DNA of 64,000 bases, from the NCBI RefSeq assembly GCF_000243735.2, contig NZ_AHMP02000003.1, positions 1,760,001 to 1,824,000 of the forward strand, in the 5' to 3' direction. Positions 55,109 through 64,000 of this stretch are shown here, one piece after another. Below the pieces are notes generated by a model that made no database searches, was not told where the DNA came from, and worked only from the letters and a program-made list of their open reading frames with translations. Numbering within the stretch: the stretch's first letter is position 1; the number at the start of each line of letters is the position of its first letter. The position numbers were made by a program, and so were the translations under genes. Origin of the DNA: Leptospira kmetyi serovar Malaysia str. Bejo-Iso9 (GTDB taxonomy: Bacteria; Spirochaetota; Leptospiria; Leptospirales; Leptospiraceae).

Positions 55109-56476
55109 TTAACTCGCGACTTTCGTAAACTTCTTATACAGCTTCTTATTGCCGCCGGGAGGTTTTCCGATGTCGACTCCGGCTTTTAGAAGTTCCAATC
55201 GAAGTTCCTTACGGAACGCGTGATAATCCACTTCCACCGCGTGTCTTTGTCCGCCGCCGAAGGTGAAGTGAGGATGTGCGATTTCATATTCGATCGCGGC
55301 CTTTAGATCTTTCGGTCGTTTATATTTTCCTAATATTTCAAGACAAGCGAGTTTGGCTTGATAATCCGCCATCGGCCAGATACAACCCACGGGCTGGAAC
55401 AAACCGATAAAGTAAAGATTTTGATAATCGTTGTGCATCATTTTGCGGAACAAGGGAATCTTTTCCACGTGCTGAAAATCGATAAACGACTTATCAAAGA
55501 ACGGAAACGTGGTCCAAAACCCGGTACAAGCGCAGATGATGTCGAACTTTTCTTTCGTGCCGTCCACGAACTCGACTTCCTTGCCGTGTAGTTTTTTGAT
55601 CGCAGGACGAGGTTTGATTCTTCCGTGACGGATAAAATCGAGAAGATCCGAATTCAAAGTCGGGTGATGACTCAAAGCCAATGTCGTATTAACGGGAAGA
55701 CCGTAATTCTTATAGGAACCTTGTAATACGTGAAGCATCTTCGTCAGCGTGTATTGTTTGATGATGGACGGAATCCATCCCGGAGTTTTCGCCGCGAAAA
55801 CGTCCGAAGGCATACCGAATAGGAACTTCGGAAAAAACCATTGAGGACTTCTCATCGACAACTTGACGCTGTTCGCGACACGAGCGGATTCGACCGCGAC
55901 GTCGCAAGCCGAGTTGCCACCTCCGATCACAAGAACGTCCTTACCCTTCCATTCGTTCGTAACTCCTTTGAAGTCGTGCGAATGTAAGAACTTACCCGTG
56001 AATTTTCCCTCGTATTCGGGGAACTTCGGATTCCAGTGATGACCGTTCGCAACCATAAGAACGTCGAAAACTTCGACCTTCTTCTTTTTGGAAGCGTCCA
56101 AATATTCCACTTTCCAATCTCCGTCTTCCATTCTCGTGATTTTTTGAATCGTATGGTTGAAGCGGATTTTTTTATACACGCCGAAATGTTTCGCGTAGGA
56201 TTCGAAGTAAGCCTGAAGTTGTTTATGATTCGGATACTCTGGATAATCTTCCGGCATCGGAAAGTCCTCGTACTCGGACCAAGCCTTGGAACTGATGATA
56301 TGCGTATTTTCGTATACGCTCGAATGTCCCGTTTTAGCGTTGAAGACCCAATTCCCTCCGACCTTATCGTTCTTTTCAAAAACGACCACGTCCAAACCGT
56401 ACTCGACACAATTCTTAGCCGCGGCGATTCCGCTCGGTCCCGCGCCGACCACGCAGACTTTAACGTTCGATTTCAT
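55109..56476 (-). CDS. Flavin-containing monooxygenase
   Basis: A 455-residue enzyme. The FAD motif is VCVVGAGPSGIAAAKNCVEYGLDVVVFEKNDKVGGNW, the FMO fingerprint is FTGKFLHSHDFKG (F-x-G-x-x-x-H-S-x-[Y/F]), and the NADPH motif is DVLVIGGGNSACDVAVES. The region CACTGFWTTFPFF matches the ATG-containing loop of the family. It oxygenates a soft nucleophile or acts as a Baeyer-Villiger enzyme using NADPH and O2. It is divergent from a TetR gene, its likely regulator (124 bases). The substrate is unknown. Confidence 0.92.
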   Translation of the reverse strand: MKSNVKVCVVGAGPSGIAAAKNCVEYGLDVVVFEKNDKVGGNWVFNAKTGHSSVYENTHIISSKAWSEYEDFPMPEDYPEYPNHKQLQAYFESYAKHFGVYKKIRFNHTIQKITRMEDGDWKVEYLDASKKKKVEVFDVLMVANGHHWNPKFPEYEGKFTGKFLHSHDFKGVTNEWKGKDVLVIGGGNSACDVAVESARVANSVKLSMRSPQWFFPKFLFGMPSDVFAAKTPGWIPSIIKQYTLTKMLHVLQGSYKNYGLPVNTTLALSHHPTLNSDLLDFIRHGRIKPRPAIKKLHGKEVEFVDGTKEKFDIICACTGFWTTFPFFDKSFIDFQHVEKIPLFRKMMHNDYQNLYFIGLFQPVGCIWPMADYQAKLACLEILGKYKRPKDLKAAIEYEIAHPHFTFGGGQRHAVEVDYHAFRKELRLELLKAGVDIGKPPGGNKKLYKKFTKVAS

Positions 56477-56520
56477 CCGATTCTCCTTAGCGTTAAAAGA
56501 ACATTCGTTGACGAAAATAA

Positions 56521-56569
56521 AAATCCAACAAATGTTATATTTCCGAAAGACCTTACTTAAGTTGGATTT
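56521..56569. promoter_or_regulatory. Inverted repeat between monooxygenase and TetR genes
   Basis: AAATCCAAC (56521-56529) and GTTGGATTT (56561-56569) are perfect inverted 9-mers 31 bases apart. They lie within the 124-base divergent promoter region, a plausible pair of TetR half-sites. Confidence 0.4.
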
Positions 56570-56600
56570 GAGTGCAAGAAATTTTTAAATCGGGGAAGAA

Positions 56601-57251
56601 TTGAATCCGAAATCGAAACCGAAAAACGCGACGAACGGCTCCTCGATCGTCCGATCCAAACCGCCTTTGCAGGAACGTTCTCAAGCGAGAGTGGCTCTCG
56701 TTTTGGAAACCGCGGAGAGAATGCTCGCAAAACTCGGACCCGAAGAGACTTCGATTCCCGAAATCGCCAAAAAGTCAGGGGTTCCGCGCGCGAGCATCTA
56801 TCAATTTTTTCCGGATAAATATTCTTTGTTCACGCATCTCGCCGAAAAACATTTGGCCAAGGTAGGAGAAATTCTCGCTGCCAAGGGTTCCAAGGATACG
56901 AAACTTTCTTGGCAGAAATTGGTTCGGGTTCTCGTAAACGCAGCTTCGGATTATTATGATTCAACTCCGGTGGCCAGCATACTCGTGTTAGGCGGTCCTT
57001 TCAGCAGGAACGCGTATCTCGCTCAGGAAATTACGATCGATCATATCGGAGCGGGAGTTCGGATCCAGCTTTCCAAATTGGACAAACCGTTTCTTCTTCC
57101 AAAAAAACCGGACGTCGCGACGCTCGGAGTCGAAATTGCGTTCGCTTGTATGAAACGCGGTTATTATCAGGAGAATCGAATCTCAAAGATGATGCGGGAC
57201 CAGGCGACCGATGCGGTCATCGCGTATTTTTCTTCTTGGGAATCCTCTTAA
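56601..57251 (+). CDS. TetR-family regulator
   Basis: A 216-residue protein starting at TTG (56601) behind GGGGAAG. The DNA-binding domain reads RSQARVALVLETAERMLAKLGPEETSIPEIAKKSGVPRASIYQFFPDKYSLFTHLAEKHL; the C-terminal ligand domain is helical. It is divergent from the monooxygenase gene, the usual arrangement for a local repressor, and 65 bases upstream of the AhpD-like gene, which it may also control. The ligand is unknown. Confidence 0.9.
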   Translation: MNPKSKPKNATNGSSIVRSKPPLQERSQARVALVLETAERMLAKLGPEETSIPEIAKKSGVPRASIYQFFPDKYSLFTHLAEKHLAKVGEILAAKGSKDTKLSWQKLVRVLVNAASDYYDSTPVASILVLGGPFSRNAYLAQEITIDHIGAGVRIQLSKLDKPFLLPKKPDVATLGVEIAFACMKRGYYQENRISKMMRDQATDAVIAYFSSWESS

Positions 57252-57315
57252 AATTTTTTCGTTCTTTGTCACAAAACGTTTCAAGGTTCGTCTTCCTTTA
57301 CAGATAGGAGACAAC

Positions 57316-57753
57316 ATGGAAACAAGATTGAATTACGCGACCGTTTATCCCGAGTCGTTGCAAGCGATGCTGAAGATGGAAGAATTCGCAAAACAAGGCG
57401 GACTAGACCCGGTTCTTTACGAGCTCGTTAAGATCCGCGCTTCGCAACTGAACGGATGCGCGTTTTGTATCAATATGCACACGAAGGATTTGAGAACGAT
57501 GGGCGAAGAGGAGAAAAGAATCTATCTTCTCGACGCTTGGAAGGAAGCTCAGTTCTACACCGAAAAAGAAAAGGCGGCTCTGGAACTCACCGAAGTCGTC
57601 ACGAAAATTTCGGACAAAGGAGTTCCCGACGAAACCTACGAAAGAGTGAGAAAACAGTTCAACGAAAAGGAATTCGTCGCTCTGATCGTATTGATCAACA
57701 CGATCAACTCTTGGAATCGAATCGCGATTTCCACGGGAATGACCGCCAAGTAA
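57316..57753 (+). CDS. AhpD-like/carboxymuconolactone decarboxylase family protein
   Basis: The start is the ATG at 57316 behind ATAGGAG. The 145-residue protein has the AhpD-type motif LNGCAFCINMHTKDL, with CxxC and the downstream His that form a thiol peroxidase or disulfide-relay site. The rest matches the YCII/AhpD-like group (ELVKIRASQ..., LIVLINTINSWNRIAISTGM). It probably acts as an antioxidant enzyme in the cytosol. It follows the TetR gene in the same direction. Confidence 0.9.
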   Translation: METRLNYATVYPESLQAMLKMEEFAKQGGLDPVLYELVKIRASQLNGCAFCINMHTKDLRTMGEEEKRIYLLDAWKEAQFYTEKEKAALELTEVVTKISDKGVPDETYERVRKQFNEKEFVALIVLINTINSWNRIAISTGMTAK

Positions 57754-57768
57754 AGTCGAAAACGAAAC

Positions 57769-57812
57769 GCGCTTCGAAAACCGTTCTTATCTAAGGATCC
57801 GGCTCGAAGCGC
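57769..57812. repeat. Inverted repeat between convergent genes
   Basis: GCGCTTCGA (57769-57777) and TCGAAGCGC (57804-57812) pair over 9 bp around a 26-base loop. No T-tract follows. It sits between the AhpD-like and ABC-F genes and may help end transcription. Confidence 0.4.
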
Positions 57813-57863
57813 AATCGATCACAAATTCAAAATACCGAATATTCAAAAAGAAGAATTCTTCGC

Positions 57864-59360
<1,497 letters not shown>

Positions 59361-59416
59361 GAAAGATACGCTCTGAGTTTCTAAAACCAGATTTTTTAAA
59401 AAGCGTAATATTGCAT

Positions 59417-59743
59417 TTAAAAATTAAGACGACAACCTCTCGAACCTCGAAAGATCGCCTGACTTTCGAAATCGGAAAAGAAAGAACGGAATTCGATACG
59501 AAAAGAATCCTCGCTCCGATCCCAAACGTCGGGCGCAAAAAATTGACGAACGTAATCCTTGCAACAATCCTCGGAAGCTTTGACCACAAAAAGACAGGAA
59601 CAACCTTCTTTGAAAGCGAAGGCCGTGTAGATTCTCCCCAAAGAATCCGGAATCAAGCGCAGAAAAAAGACCGAAGCGTAAATCGCGGCGAAAAGGAACT
59701 CAACCACAAAGAAAGAATATAATAATTTTCTAAACCGTTTCAT
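59417..59743 (-). CDS. Small membrane protein, leftover serine-hydrolase N-terminal-type domain
   Basis: A 108-residue frame from the ATG at 59743, overlapping the last codon of the decayed hydrolase (ATGA). One hydrophobic helix ([22 protein letters not shown]) is followed by [21 protein letters not shown] and a closing GSRGCRLNF. The C-S-C-LFV and G-C-R-L pattern resembles the N-terminal domain that precedes the catalytic domain in some bacterial serine hydrolases, as far as I recall. Here it would be encoded as a separate, downstream gene. Whether it is still expressed is unclear. Confidence 0.5.
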   Translation of the reverse strand: MKRFRKLLYSFFVVEFLFAAIYASVFFLRLIPDSLGRIYTAFAFKEGCSCLFVVKASEDCCKDYVRQFFAPDVWDRSEDSFRIEFRSFFSDFESQAIFRGSRGCRLNF

Positions 59744-60384
59744 CGCTCGTTTCGATCTCCACCCGTATCCAAGAGCGGTAACAAACGCTCCAAAAACTCC
59801 CGCATCGGAAATCGACCCAACCGATCGTTTCCAAAACGAACGACCACGAGTTCCTTTTGAGGATCCACGATCAGATATTGTCCTCAATGTCCCGAAGCGA
59901 AAAATGAATCGGAAAAAAGAACCTGAAAAAGAATTTCCGAATCGCTCCCCTTTTTATAGTTCCAATACACGGCCCGCCCATGGAGGGAAACGGAAGCCAA
60001 TACAAATACCAAGGAAGCGGCTTTTCAACATCATGTTTTCTGAATGTAGTTGTTCTCCAGTTTTTCAGAAACGTTCGGGAAGAATGTTTTCGTCTCCAGC
60101 CTTCTTGAATATAAAATTCTCCAACTCTTGCGCGACAGCGCGTGCAAGGGCGCCGTTTAAAAAGAATTTACGAAAGACCCACTCGGTTGAAGAGAATTTT
60201 CGTCGAACTCGGACGAATAGGATTCGAGGACGATTCTCTCCTTGTATTTGACTAGGATCGCGTTGGTACGAATTCTTCCGCTCGAAGATCGAAAAAAATT
60301 CCCCGTTGCCAAACCCGCAAGTCGTTCGAGTGATCGTCTTCCGCAAAGATCGTTTTTGCCGAGTATGGAAAATCGCTTCTTCAC
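59740..60384 (-). pseudogene. Decayed beta-lactamase-class-C-like serine hydrolase
   Basis: Fragments of one protein are scattered over different frames on the minus strand. Upstream, 60384-60157 reads RTNAILVKYKERIVLESYSSEFDENS then SGSFVNSF, matching the run-up to the catalytic S-x-x-K but with Asn instead of Lys. A second frame has GDENILPERF, like the RILPEGW region. A third has YWNYKKGSDSEI, SDSFFASGH, then a TGA stop at 59886-59884 where GH-x-GQY is expected, and continues GQYLIVDPQKELVVVRFG to a stop at 59740. About 200 residues between the first pieces appear deleted. Confidence 0.7.
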
Positions 60385-60583
60385 ATTAGATCTGCAGAAA
60401 AATCAAAACCGCCCCGAACCGCTTTTCACTCGTTTTATTTTAATCCGACTTCCACTTTTGAGAAGGGCACAATGTCTCATTGTTCCGTTACAAACGGATG
60501 TGAAACAGGCATAAAGTCGTAAAAAACCCGATTCTCCCCGAAAAAAGATCCGCTTTTTTAAAAAAGACTTGCAAAGTTCTATT

Positions 60584-60603
60584 ATATAACCTATTGGTTA
60601 TAT
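60584..60603. promoter_or_regulatory. Palindromic operator of the second ArsR gene
   Basis: ATATAACC-TATT-GGTTATAT is a perfect 20-bp dyad with the same AACC-n4-GGTT core as the sites at 26903-26934. It ends 5 bases before the ATG at 60609, so it must overlap the promoter or start region of the ArsR gene. Confidence 0.75.
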
Positions 60604-60608
60604 TAAAT

Positions 60609-60980
60609 ATGGGTCAACTACTCAAAGAATCCGATCGGCTCGACGCCACCTTTGCGGCTCTTGCCGACCCGACAAGGCGAGCCATTCTCGCTCAATTGGC
60701 AAACGGAGAAGCGTCCGTGATGGATTTGGCAAAACCGTTTTCGATGAGCCAACCAGCGATTTCAAAACATCTCAAGGTTTTGGAAAGGGCGGGTTTGATT
60801 TCTCAAGGGAAGGAAGCGCAAAAACGACCGAGACAAATCGAAGCAAAACCTTTGGCCGAAGCGTTCGATTGGCTCGAGAAGTATCGTAGGTTATGGGAAG
60901 GTCGCTTTGAAAAACTGGACGCTCTTCTCGATGAATTACAAGCGAGCCTCAAAGAAAAAGAAAGCAAAAAGAAACGTTAA
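60609..60980 (+). CDS. ArsR-family repressor (SdpR-like), second copy
   Basis: The start is the ATG at 60609; a TTG at 60594 lies inside the operator. The 123-residue protein FAALADPTRRAILAQLANGEASVMDLAKPFSMSQPAISKHLKVLERAGLISQGKEAQKRPRQIE-like is the close relative of the repressor at 26927, with the recognition helix SQPAISKHLKVLE almost the same. This explains the shared operator. It leads the genes AHSA1, membrane protein and VOC protein. No metal-binding Cys. Confidence 0.92.
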   Translation: MGQLLKESDRLDATFAALADPTRRAILAQLANGEASVMDLAKPFSMSQPAISKHLKVLERAGLISQGKEAQKRPRQIEAKPLAEAFDWLEKYRRLWEGRFEKLDALLDELQASLKEKESKKKR

Positions 60981-60991
60981 GGAGATTCAAT

Positions 60992-61480
60992 ATGGAGAAC
61001 ACAAAAAATTTACAAGTCGTCGCACAAGGAGAACGGGAAATCTTAATCACCCGTAAATTCAATTCGCCCCGTTCTTTGGTTTTTGACGCATTGACGAAAC
61101 CCGAATTACTCAAACGTTGGTTCGAAGGACCTCCCGGTTGGTCCCTCGTCGAATGTACGATCGATTTGAAAGTCGGAGGCGCATATCGTTATGTTTGGCG
61201 CAGTGAAGGCGGAAAAGATATGGGGATGGGCGGAGTATATAAGGAAATTGTAATGCCCGAACGAATCGTCGCGACCGAAGTTTTCGACGAGTCCTGGTAT
61301 TCCGGAGAAGCGTTGGATACGACCGTTCTTACGGAAATCGATCCGAAAACGACCCTGCTTTCGATCACCGTTCTTTACGAATCCAAAGAAGCAAGAGAAG
61401 GCGTGATTCTTTCTCCGATGGAAAACGGGCTCGACTACAATTACAATCGACTCGAAGAATTTTTATCCACTCTCGCTTGA
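60992..61480 (+). CDS. AHSA1/SRPBCC-domain protein (copy 5)
   Basis: A 162-residue START-like protein: ITRKFNSPRSLVFDALTKPELLKRWFEGPPGWSL, TIDLKVGGAYRYVWRSEGGKDMGMGG, MPERIVATEVFDE and a C-terminal helix. The WWGP motif of copies 1-4 is WFEGP here, so this belongs to a different AHSA1 branch. AAGGAGATT gives a ribosome site, 11 bases after the ArsR gene. Ligand unknown. Confidence 0.88.
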   Translation: MENTKNLQVVAQGEREILITRKFNSPRSLVFDALTKPELLKRWFEGPPGWSLVECTIDLKVGGAYRYVWRSEGGKDMGMGGVYKEIVMPERIVATEVFDESWYSGEALDTTVLTEIDPKTTLLSITVLYESKEAREGVILSPMENGLDYNYNRLEEFLSTLA

Positions 61481-61493
61481 CAAAGGAAAGAAC

Positions 61494-61880
61494 ATGAATC
61501 GAAAAATTTTCAAAAGTATCGGAGCCGTTCTCGCCGGTTTTTTAACCATCGGAATTCTTTCCACAGCGGTGGATATGATCCTTCATCAAACGGGCGTTTA
61601 TCCTCCGTTCGGAGTCGTCATGTCCGATCCGCTTTTTGCGTTGGCGACCGCGTATAGAATCGTCTTCGGAATTTTGAGCGGCTATGTCACGGCCAGCCTC
61701 GCTCCCGATCGAAGAATGCAACACGCTTTAGCGCTCGGAGTTGTGGGCGTTATCGTGAGCGTCATAGGCGCGATTGCGATGTGGGACGCGGGTCCGGCTT
61801 GGTATTCTCTTGCGATCATCGCGATCGCGTTGCCTTGCAGTTGGGCGGGGGCAAAGATTTTCGAAAAAAGATCCGCGTAG
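61494..61880 (+). CDS. Small multi-pass membrane protein
   Basis: A 128-residue protein with four hydrophobic segments (SIGAVLAGFLTIGILSTAVDMIL, LFALATAYRIVFGILSGYVTA, ALALGVVGVIVSVIGAIAM, SLAIIAIALPCSWAGAKIF). It is 13 bases after AHSA1 copy 5 and has no domain I can name. Similar small proteins accompany ArsR/AHSA1 operons in other bacteria. Function unknown. Confidence 0.75.
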   Translation: MNRKIFKSIGAVLAGFLTIGILSTAVDMILHQTGVYPPFGVVMSDPLFALATAYRIVFGILSGYVTASLAPDRRMQHALALGVVGVIVSVIGAIAMWDAGPAWYSLAIIAIALPCSWAGAKIFEKRSA

Positions 61881-61944
61881 GACCAAGTAGAAAAGAAAGA
61901 CCACAATCGATTTAGAATATTCGAATTTACGAAAGCGAGGACTT

Positions 61945-62805
61945 ATGCAAAAAATATCCCCATTTTTAATGTTTAATAACAACCTCGGCGACGCGGCGGC
62001 AATTTATCCTGTAGCGTTCTCCGATTCAAAGGTCAACGGTTTGAGTAAGGCGGGAAATACGGCGATGTCCGCTACGTTCTCCATTTTTGGAAAAGAGATC
62101 CTATCCTTCAACGGAGGAGATTACTTTCAATTCACTCCGGCGATTTCATTTTTTGTGGATTGTAAAACGGAAGCCGAAGTCGACAAGGCTTGGAAAAAAC
62201 TTTCCGACGGTGGAACTGTTTTGATGGAACTCGGAGCTTATCCGTTCAGCGAAAAATTCGGCTGGGTTCAAGATAAGTGCGGGGTTTCGTGGCAGATTCA
62301 TCTTTCGAAAGAATCCCAAAACATAAGACCGTTTTTATTGTTCGTTGGAAAACAACACGGAAAAGCGGAAGAAGCGATTCGTTTTTACGTTTCCCAATTT
62401 CCGAATTCAAAAGTCGGAACCGTACAACGTTATGCGAAAGAGGAAGGTGAAACGGAAGGAACCGTCAAAAGAGCCGATTTCGCATTAGCGGGTCAGGATT
62501 TTATGGCGATGGACAGCGGCCTGGCGCACGCGTTTACGTTCAGCGCGGCGTTTTCGTTCTTCGTTCAATGTGAGACTCAGGCCGAAATCGACAACTATTG
62601 GGAAAAACTTTCCGAAGGCGGAGAAAAACAAAGATGCGGTTGGGTCAAGGACCGATTCGGCGTAAGCTGGCAGATAATTCCTCCGATTTTGGGAGAATAT
62701 TTACAAGACCAGGATCGCCAAAAAGCGAATCGGGTCATGGAAGCTATGATGCAAATGGACAAGATCGAAATCAAAAAACTGAAAGAGGCCTACGAAGGGA
62801 ATTGA
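61945..62805 (+). CDS. Tandem VOC (PhnB/3-demethylubiquinone-like) protein
   Basis: A 286-residue cytosolic protein built from two similar PhnB-like halves: PFLMFNNNLGDAAAIYPVAFSDSKVNGL... GWVQDKCGVSWQIHL and PFLLFVGKQHGKAEEAIRFYVSQFPNSKVG... GWVKDRFGVSWQIIPP. Each half has the paired beta-alpha-beta VOC modules. The usual metal-binding residues of VOC enzymes are not obvious, as in other PhnB-like proteins. It ends the second ArsR-led run (64 bases after the membrane protein). A role in binding small molecules is inferred. Confidence 0.88.
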   Translation: MQKISPFLMFNNNLGDAAAIYPVAFSDSKVNGLSKAGNTAMSATFSIFGKEILSFNGGDYFQFTPAISFFVDCKTEAEVDKAWKKLSDGGTVLMELGAYPFSEKFGWVQDKCGVSWQIHLSKESQNIRPFLLFVGKQHGKAEEAIRFYVSQFPNSKVGTVQRYAKEEGETEGTVKRADFALAGQDFMAMDSGLAHAFTFSAAFSFFVQCETQAEIDNYWEKLSEGGEKQRCGWVKDRFGVSWQIIPPILGEYLQDQDRQKANRVMEAMMQMDKIEIKKLKEAYEGN

Positions 62806-62848
62806 TTTCGGATCGTTTCGTTTAACGCGCGTTTTACGAACTTACCCC

Positions 62849-62943
62849 GCGCCAGCGATCGAAGCGGCGCCGAAGGCGGTCGCGCAGTGACCGAGCGGAG
62901 CGAGCCGCGAAAGAGCGCGGTCCTTCCCTCGGAAGGAGGCGCC
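62849..62943. repeat. GC-rich patch of small hairpins
   Basis: About 95 bases of clearly higher GC than its surroundings. It contains the stems CGGTC/GACCG (62877-62893), GCGG/CCGC (62895-62908), CCGCG/CGCGG (62905-62920, competing with the former) and TCCTTCC/GGAAGGA (62921-62937). It lies between convergent genes and may be a repeat family or a terminator array. Confidence 0.6.
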
Positions 62944-62955
62944 CTCGTTATTCCT

Positions 62956-63903
62956 TCAGTTTTGTTTTGCCTCCCCGGAATCGGAAGAAAGCATTAGATT
63001 TTCTGAATCTACCGCTTCGAATTGATCGCCAGTGATCTTACCGAGTTTGTGAAGAAGATCGTTGTTCCAATTCTCGTTCGGTTCTCCGGACATAAACCAA
63101 TCCGATCCGTTGTCCGCGAGAATCATTCCGTATTTTTTCAACGCGCGTAGAATCACTTGGTTCTCTTTGCTAAAACCTTCTATGTTGAAACTCGCCTTTA
63201 AACGAAAACGCGCTCCCATCGGAGGAACGTTTTCATCCGTAATCTTAGAAGCGAAATGACGCGCAGGCCAAAGATATTTTTTCTGAGTGCGTTTCGCGGT
63301 AAAACGAATCGCGTGTGCGATCTCCCCCGCTTTCACTTCTTCATAACGTACGAGACCGGGTAAAATCGGCAACCCCGCCGCGTCCGCAGAAGTCCAACCG
63401 TCTGGGCGCAACGTATTGGATTTGAGATCGAAGATCGCTCCGGAAATCGCGGTCCACGCGTTTCCTTTTTTACGCGCTTGATAGAGTTCATAAAGTTTGC
63501 ATGTCTTTTCATCCAAGACAAGAACGTGACGATCTCCGTTGCTCTGTTCTCCTCCTTCAATGGGAGGGTTTGCGGGAATCGGATACGGTCCGGGTTCGCT
63601 TTCATCCGCGTATTCGAACGTTATGCGCAACGGCGAGCCCGTTTTAAGAGTGAAAGGAATTCCGATCGGACTTCCTTCCCAAAGACCGGAACCGAAATCG
63701 GCTTTCAATTTCTTTTTGACTCCTATGCTCCGAACATACGCATCGGAACGAGGATGTACGGGCAAATGATCGACGGGAGTGTTCCAAATATGATTGGCGG
63801 GAAATACCTCGCATTTACCGAGAACGGGAGAGGCATCCGATCGAAACGATACGAATGAAAACAGAAGTACAAACGTTAAGAGAAATTTATTAAGAAGATT
63901 CAC
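62956..63903 (-). CDS. Secreted hypothetical protein
   Basis: A 315-residue protein with a signal peptide (MNLLNKFLLTFVLLFSFVSFRSDASP). The mature part begins GKCEVFPANHIWNTPVDHLPVHPRSDAYVRSIG, a strongly patterned start I associate with a conserved group of exported proteins of unknown function. Later features are IPANPPIEGGEQSNGDRHVLVLDEKTCKLYELY and WTSADAAGLPILPGLVRYEEV with HAIRFTAKRT. The repeated His, Asp and Glu positions could form an active site, but no enzyme is assigned. No co-directional neighbour. Confidence 0.75.
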   Translation of the reverse strand: MNLLNKFLLTFVLLFSFVSFRSDASPVLGKCEVFPANHIWNTPVDHLPVHPRSDAYVRSIGVKKKLKADFGSGLWEGSPIGIPFTLKTGSPLRITFEYADESEPGPYPIPANPPIEGGEQSNGDRHVLVLDEKTCKLYELYQARKKGNAWTAISGAIFDLKSNTLRPDGWTSADAAGLPILPGLVRYEEVKAGEIAHAIRFTAKRTQKKYLWPARHFASKITDENVPPMGARFRLKASFNIEGFSKENQVILRALKKYGMILADNGSDWFMSGEPNENWNNDLLHKLGKITGDQFEAVDSENLMLSSDSGEAKQN

Positions 63904-63950
63904 GAAGGCAATTCACTTTTTTTTAGGAACGCGGGCAAACCTTTTTTGAA

Positions 63951-63978
63951 TTGACTCCGGCATAAAAAAGGATAGAAT
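63951..63978 (+). promoter_or_regulatory. Probable promoter reading out of the window
   Basis: TTGACT at 63951-63956, a 16-base spacer and TAGAAT at 63973-63978 resemble a sigma-70 promoter directed rightward. It is divergent from the secreted protein gene. The gene it serves is outside the window. Confidence 0.45.
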
Positions 63979-64000
63979 TCTGGAAATTTTTTGAGAACAA

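Overview
The window looks like a chromosomal segment of a Leptospira species, inferred from several signs. Lipoproteins carry spirochaete-style, loosely conserved lipoboxes. Two SpoIIE/PP2C phosphatases have large membrane sensor domains. An Ile/Ala tRNA pair lies away from any rRNA gene. GC is in the mid-40s percent by eye, higher than L. interrogans. Species cannot be fixed from this. Genes are closely packed, mostly in short same-strand runs, and no insertion sequence, prophage or CRISPR array was seen.

Layout: 1-5.8 kb (minus) holds a truncated membrane sensor and a run of SMP-30/strictosidine-synthase-like protein, ArsR regulator, ACAD10/11-type acyl-CoA dehydrogenase, APH-type kinase, DUF6285 protein and histidine phosphatase. 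The dehydrogenase, kinase and small protein match the LvaC/LvaA/LvaB trio that channels 4-hydroxyacyl-CoA into beta-oxidation. 6.1-9.3 kb (plus) has a cyclic-nucleotide-binding protein, an acyltransferase and a beta-propeller lipoprotein. Then come tRNA-Ile and tRNA-Ala, an unusual thioredoxin-reductase-like/membrane ferredoxin fusion (10-12.3 kb), a minus-strand block of hydrolase, crotonase, metallo-beta-lactamase/TetR, AlkZ-like protein, histidine kinase and ThiM, then a Cys-rich secreted protein, an M48 protease and a split proline-catabolism pair preceded by a long RNA-type hairpin.

26.9-34.5 kb is the most distinctive accessory region. An ArsR repressor gene with a strong promoter and two tandem AACC-n4-GGTT palindromes heads a same-strand run of DoxX proteins, four AHSA1-type SRPBCC proteins, one membrane-anchored SRPBCC protein, a RibD/DHFR-like reductase, a 14-helix MFS exporter and an amidase. 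A second, smaller copy of the scheme (ArsR, AHSA1, membrane protein, tandem VOC protein) lies at 60.6-62.8 kb under the same palindrome. I infer one regulator subfamily controlling two stress or xenobiotic-response operons.

34.5-45.6 kb carries a lipoprotein, a short RecQ and a tightly overlapping recC-recB-recD operon. 45.7-59.4 kb holds a 7TMR-type SpoIIE phosphatase, an ABC exporter with a sphingoid-reductase-like SDR, an AraC-type membrane regulator, a large lipoprotein, an HxlR regulator divergent from a membrane protein across a perfect 31-bp inverted repeat, a flavin monooxygenase divergent from a TetR gene with an AhpD-like protein, and an ABC-F ATPase. At 59.4-60.4 kb a serine hydrolase has decayed into a pseudogene. 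A GC-rich patch of small hairpins separates the last two genes.
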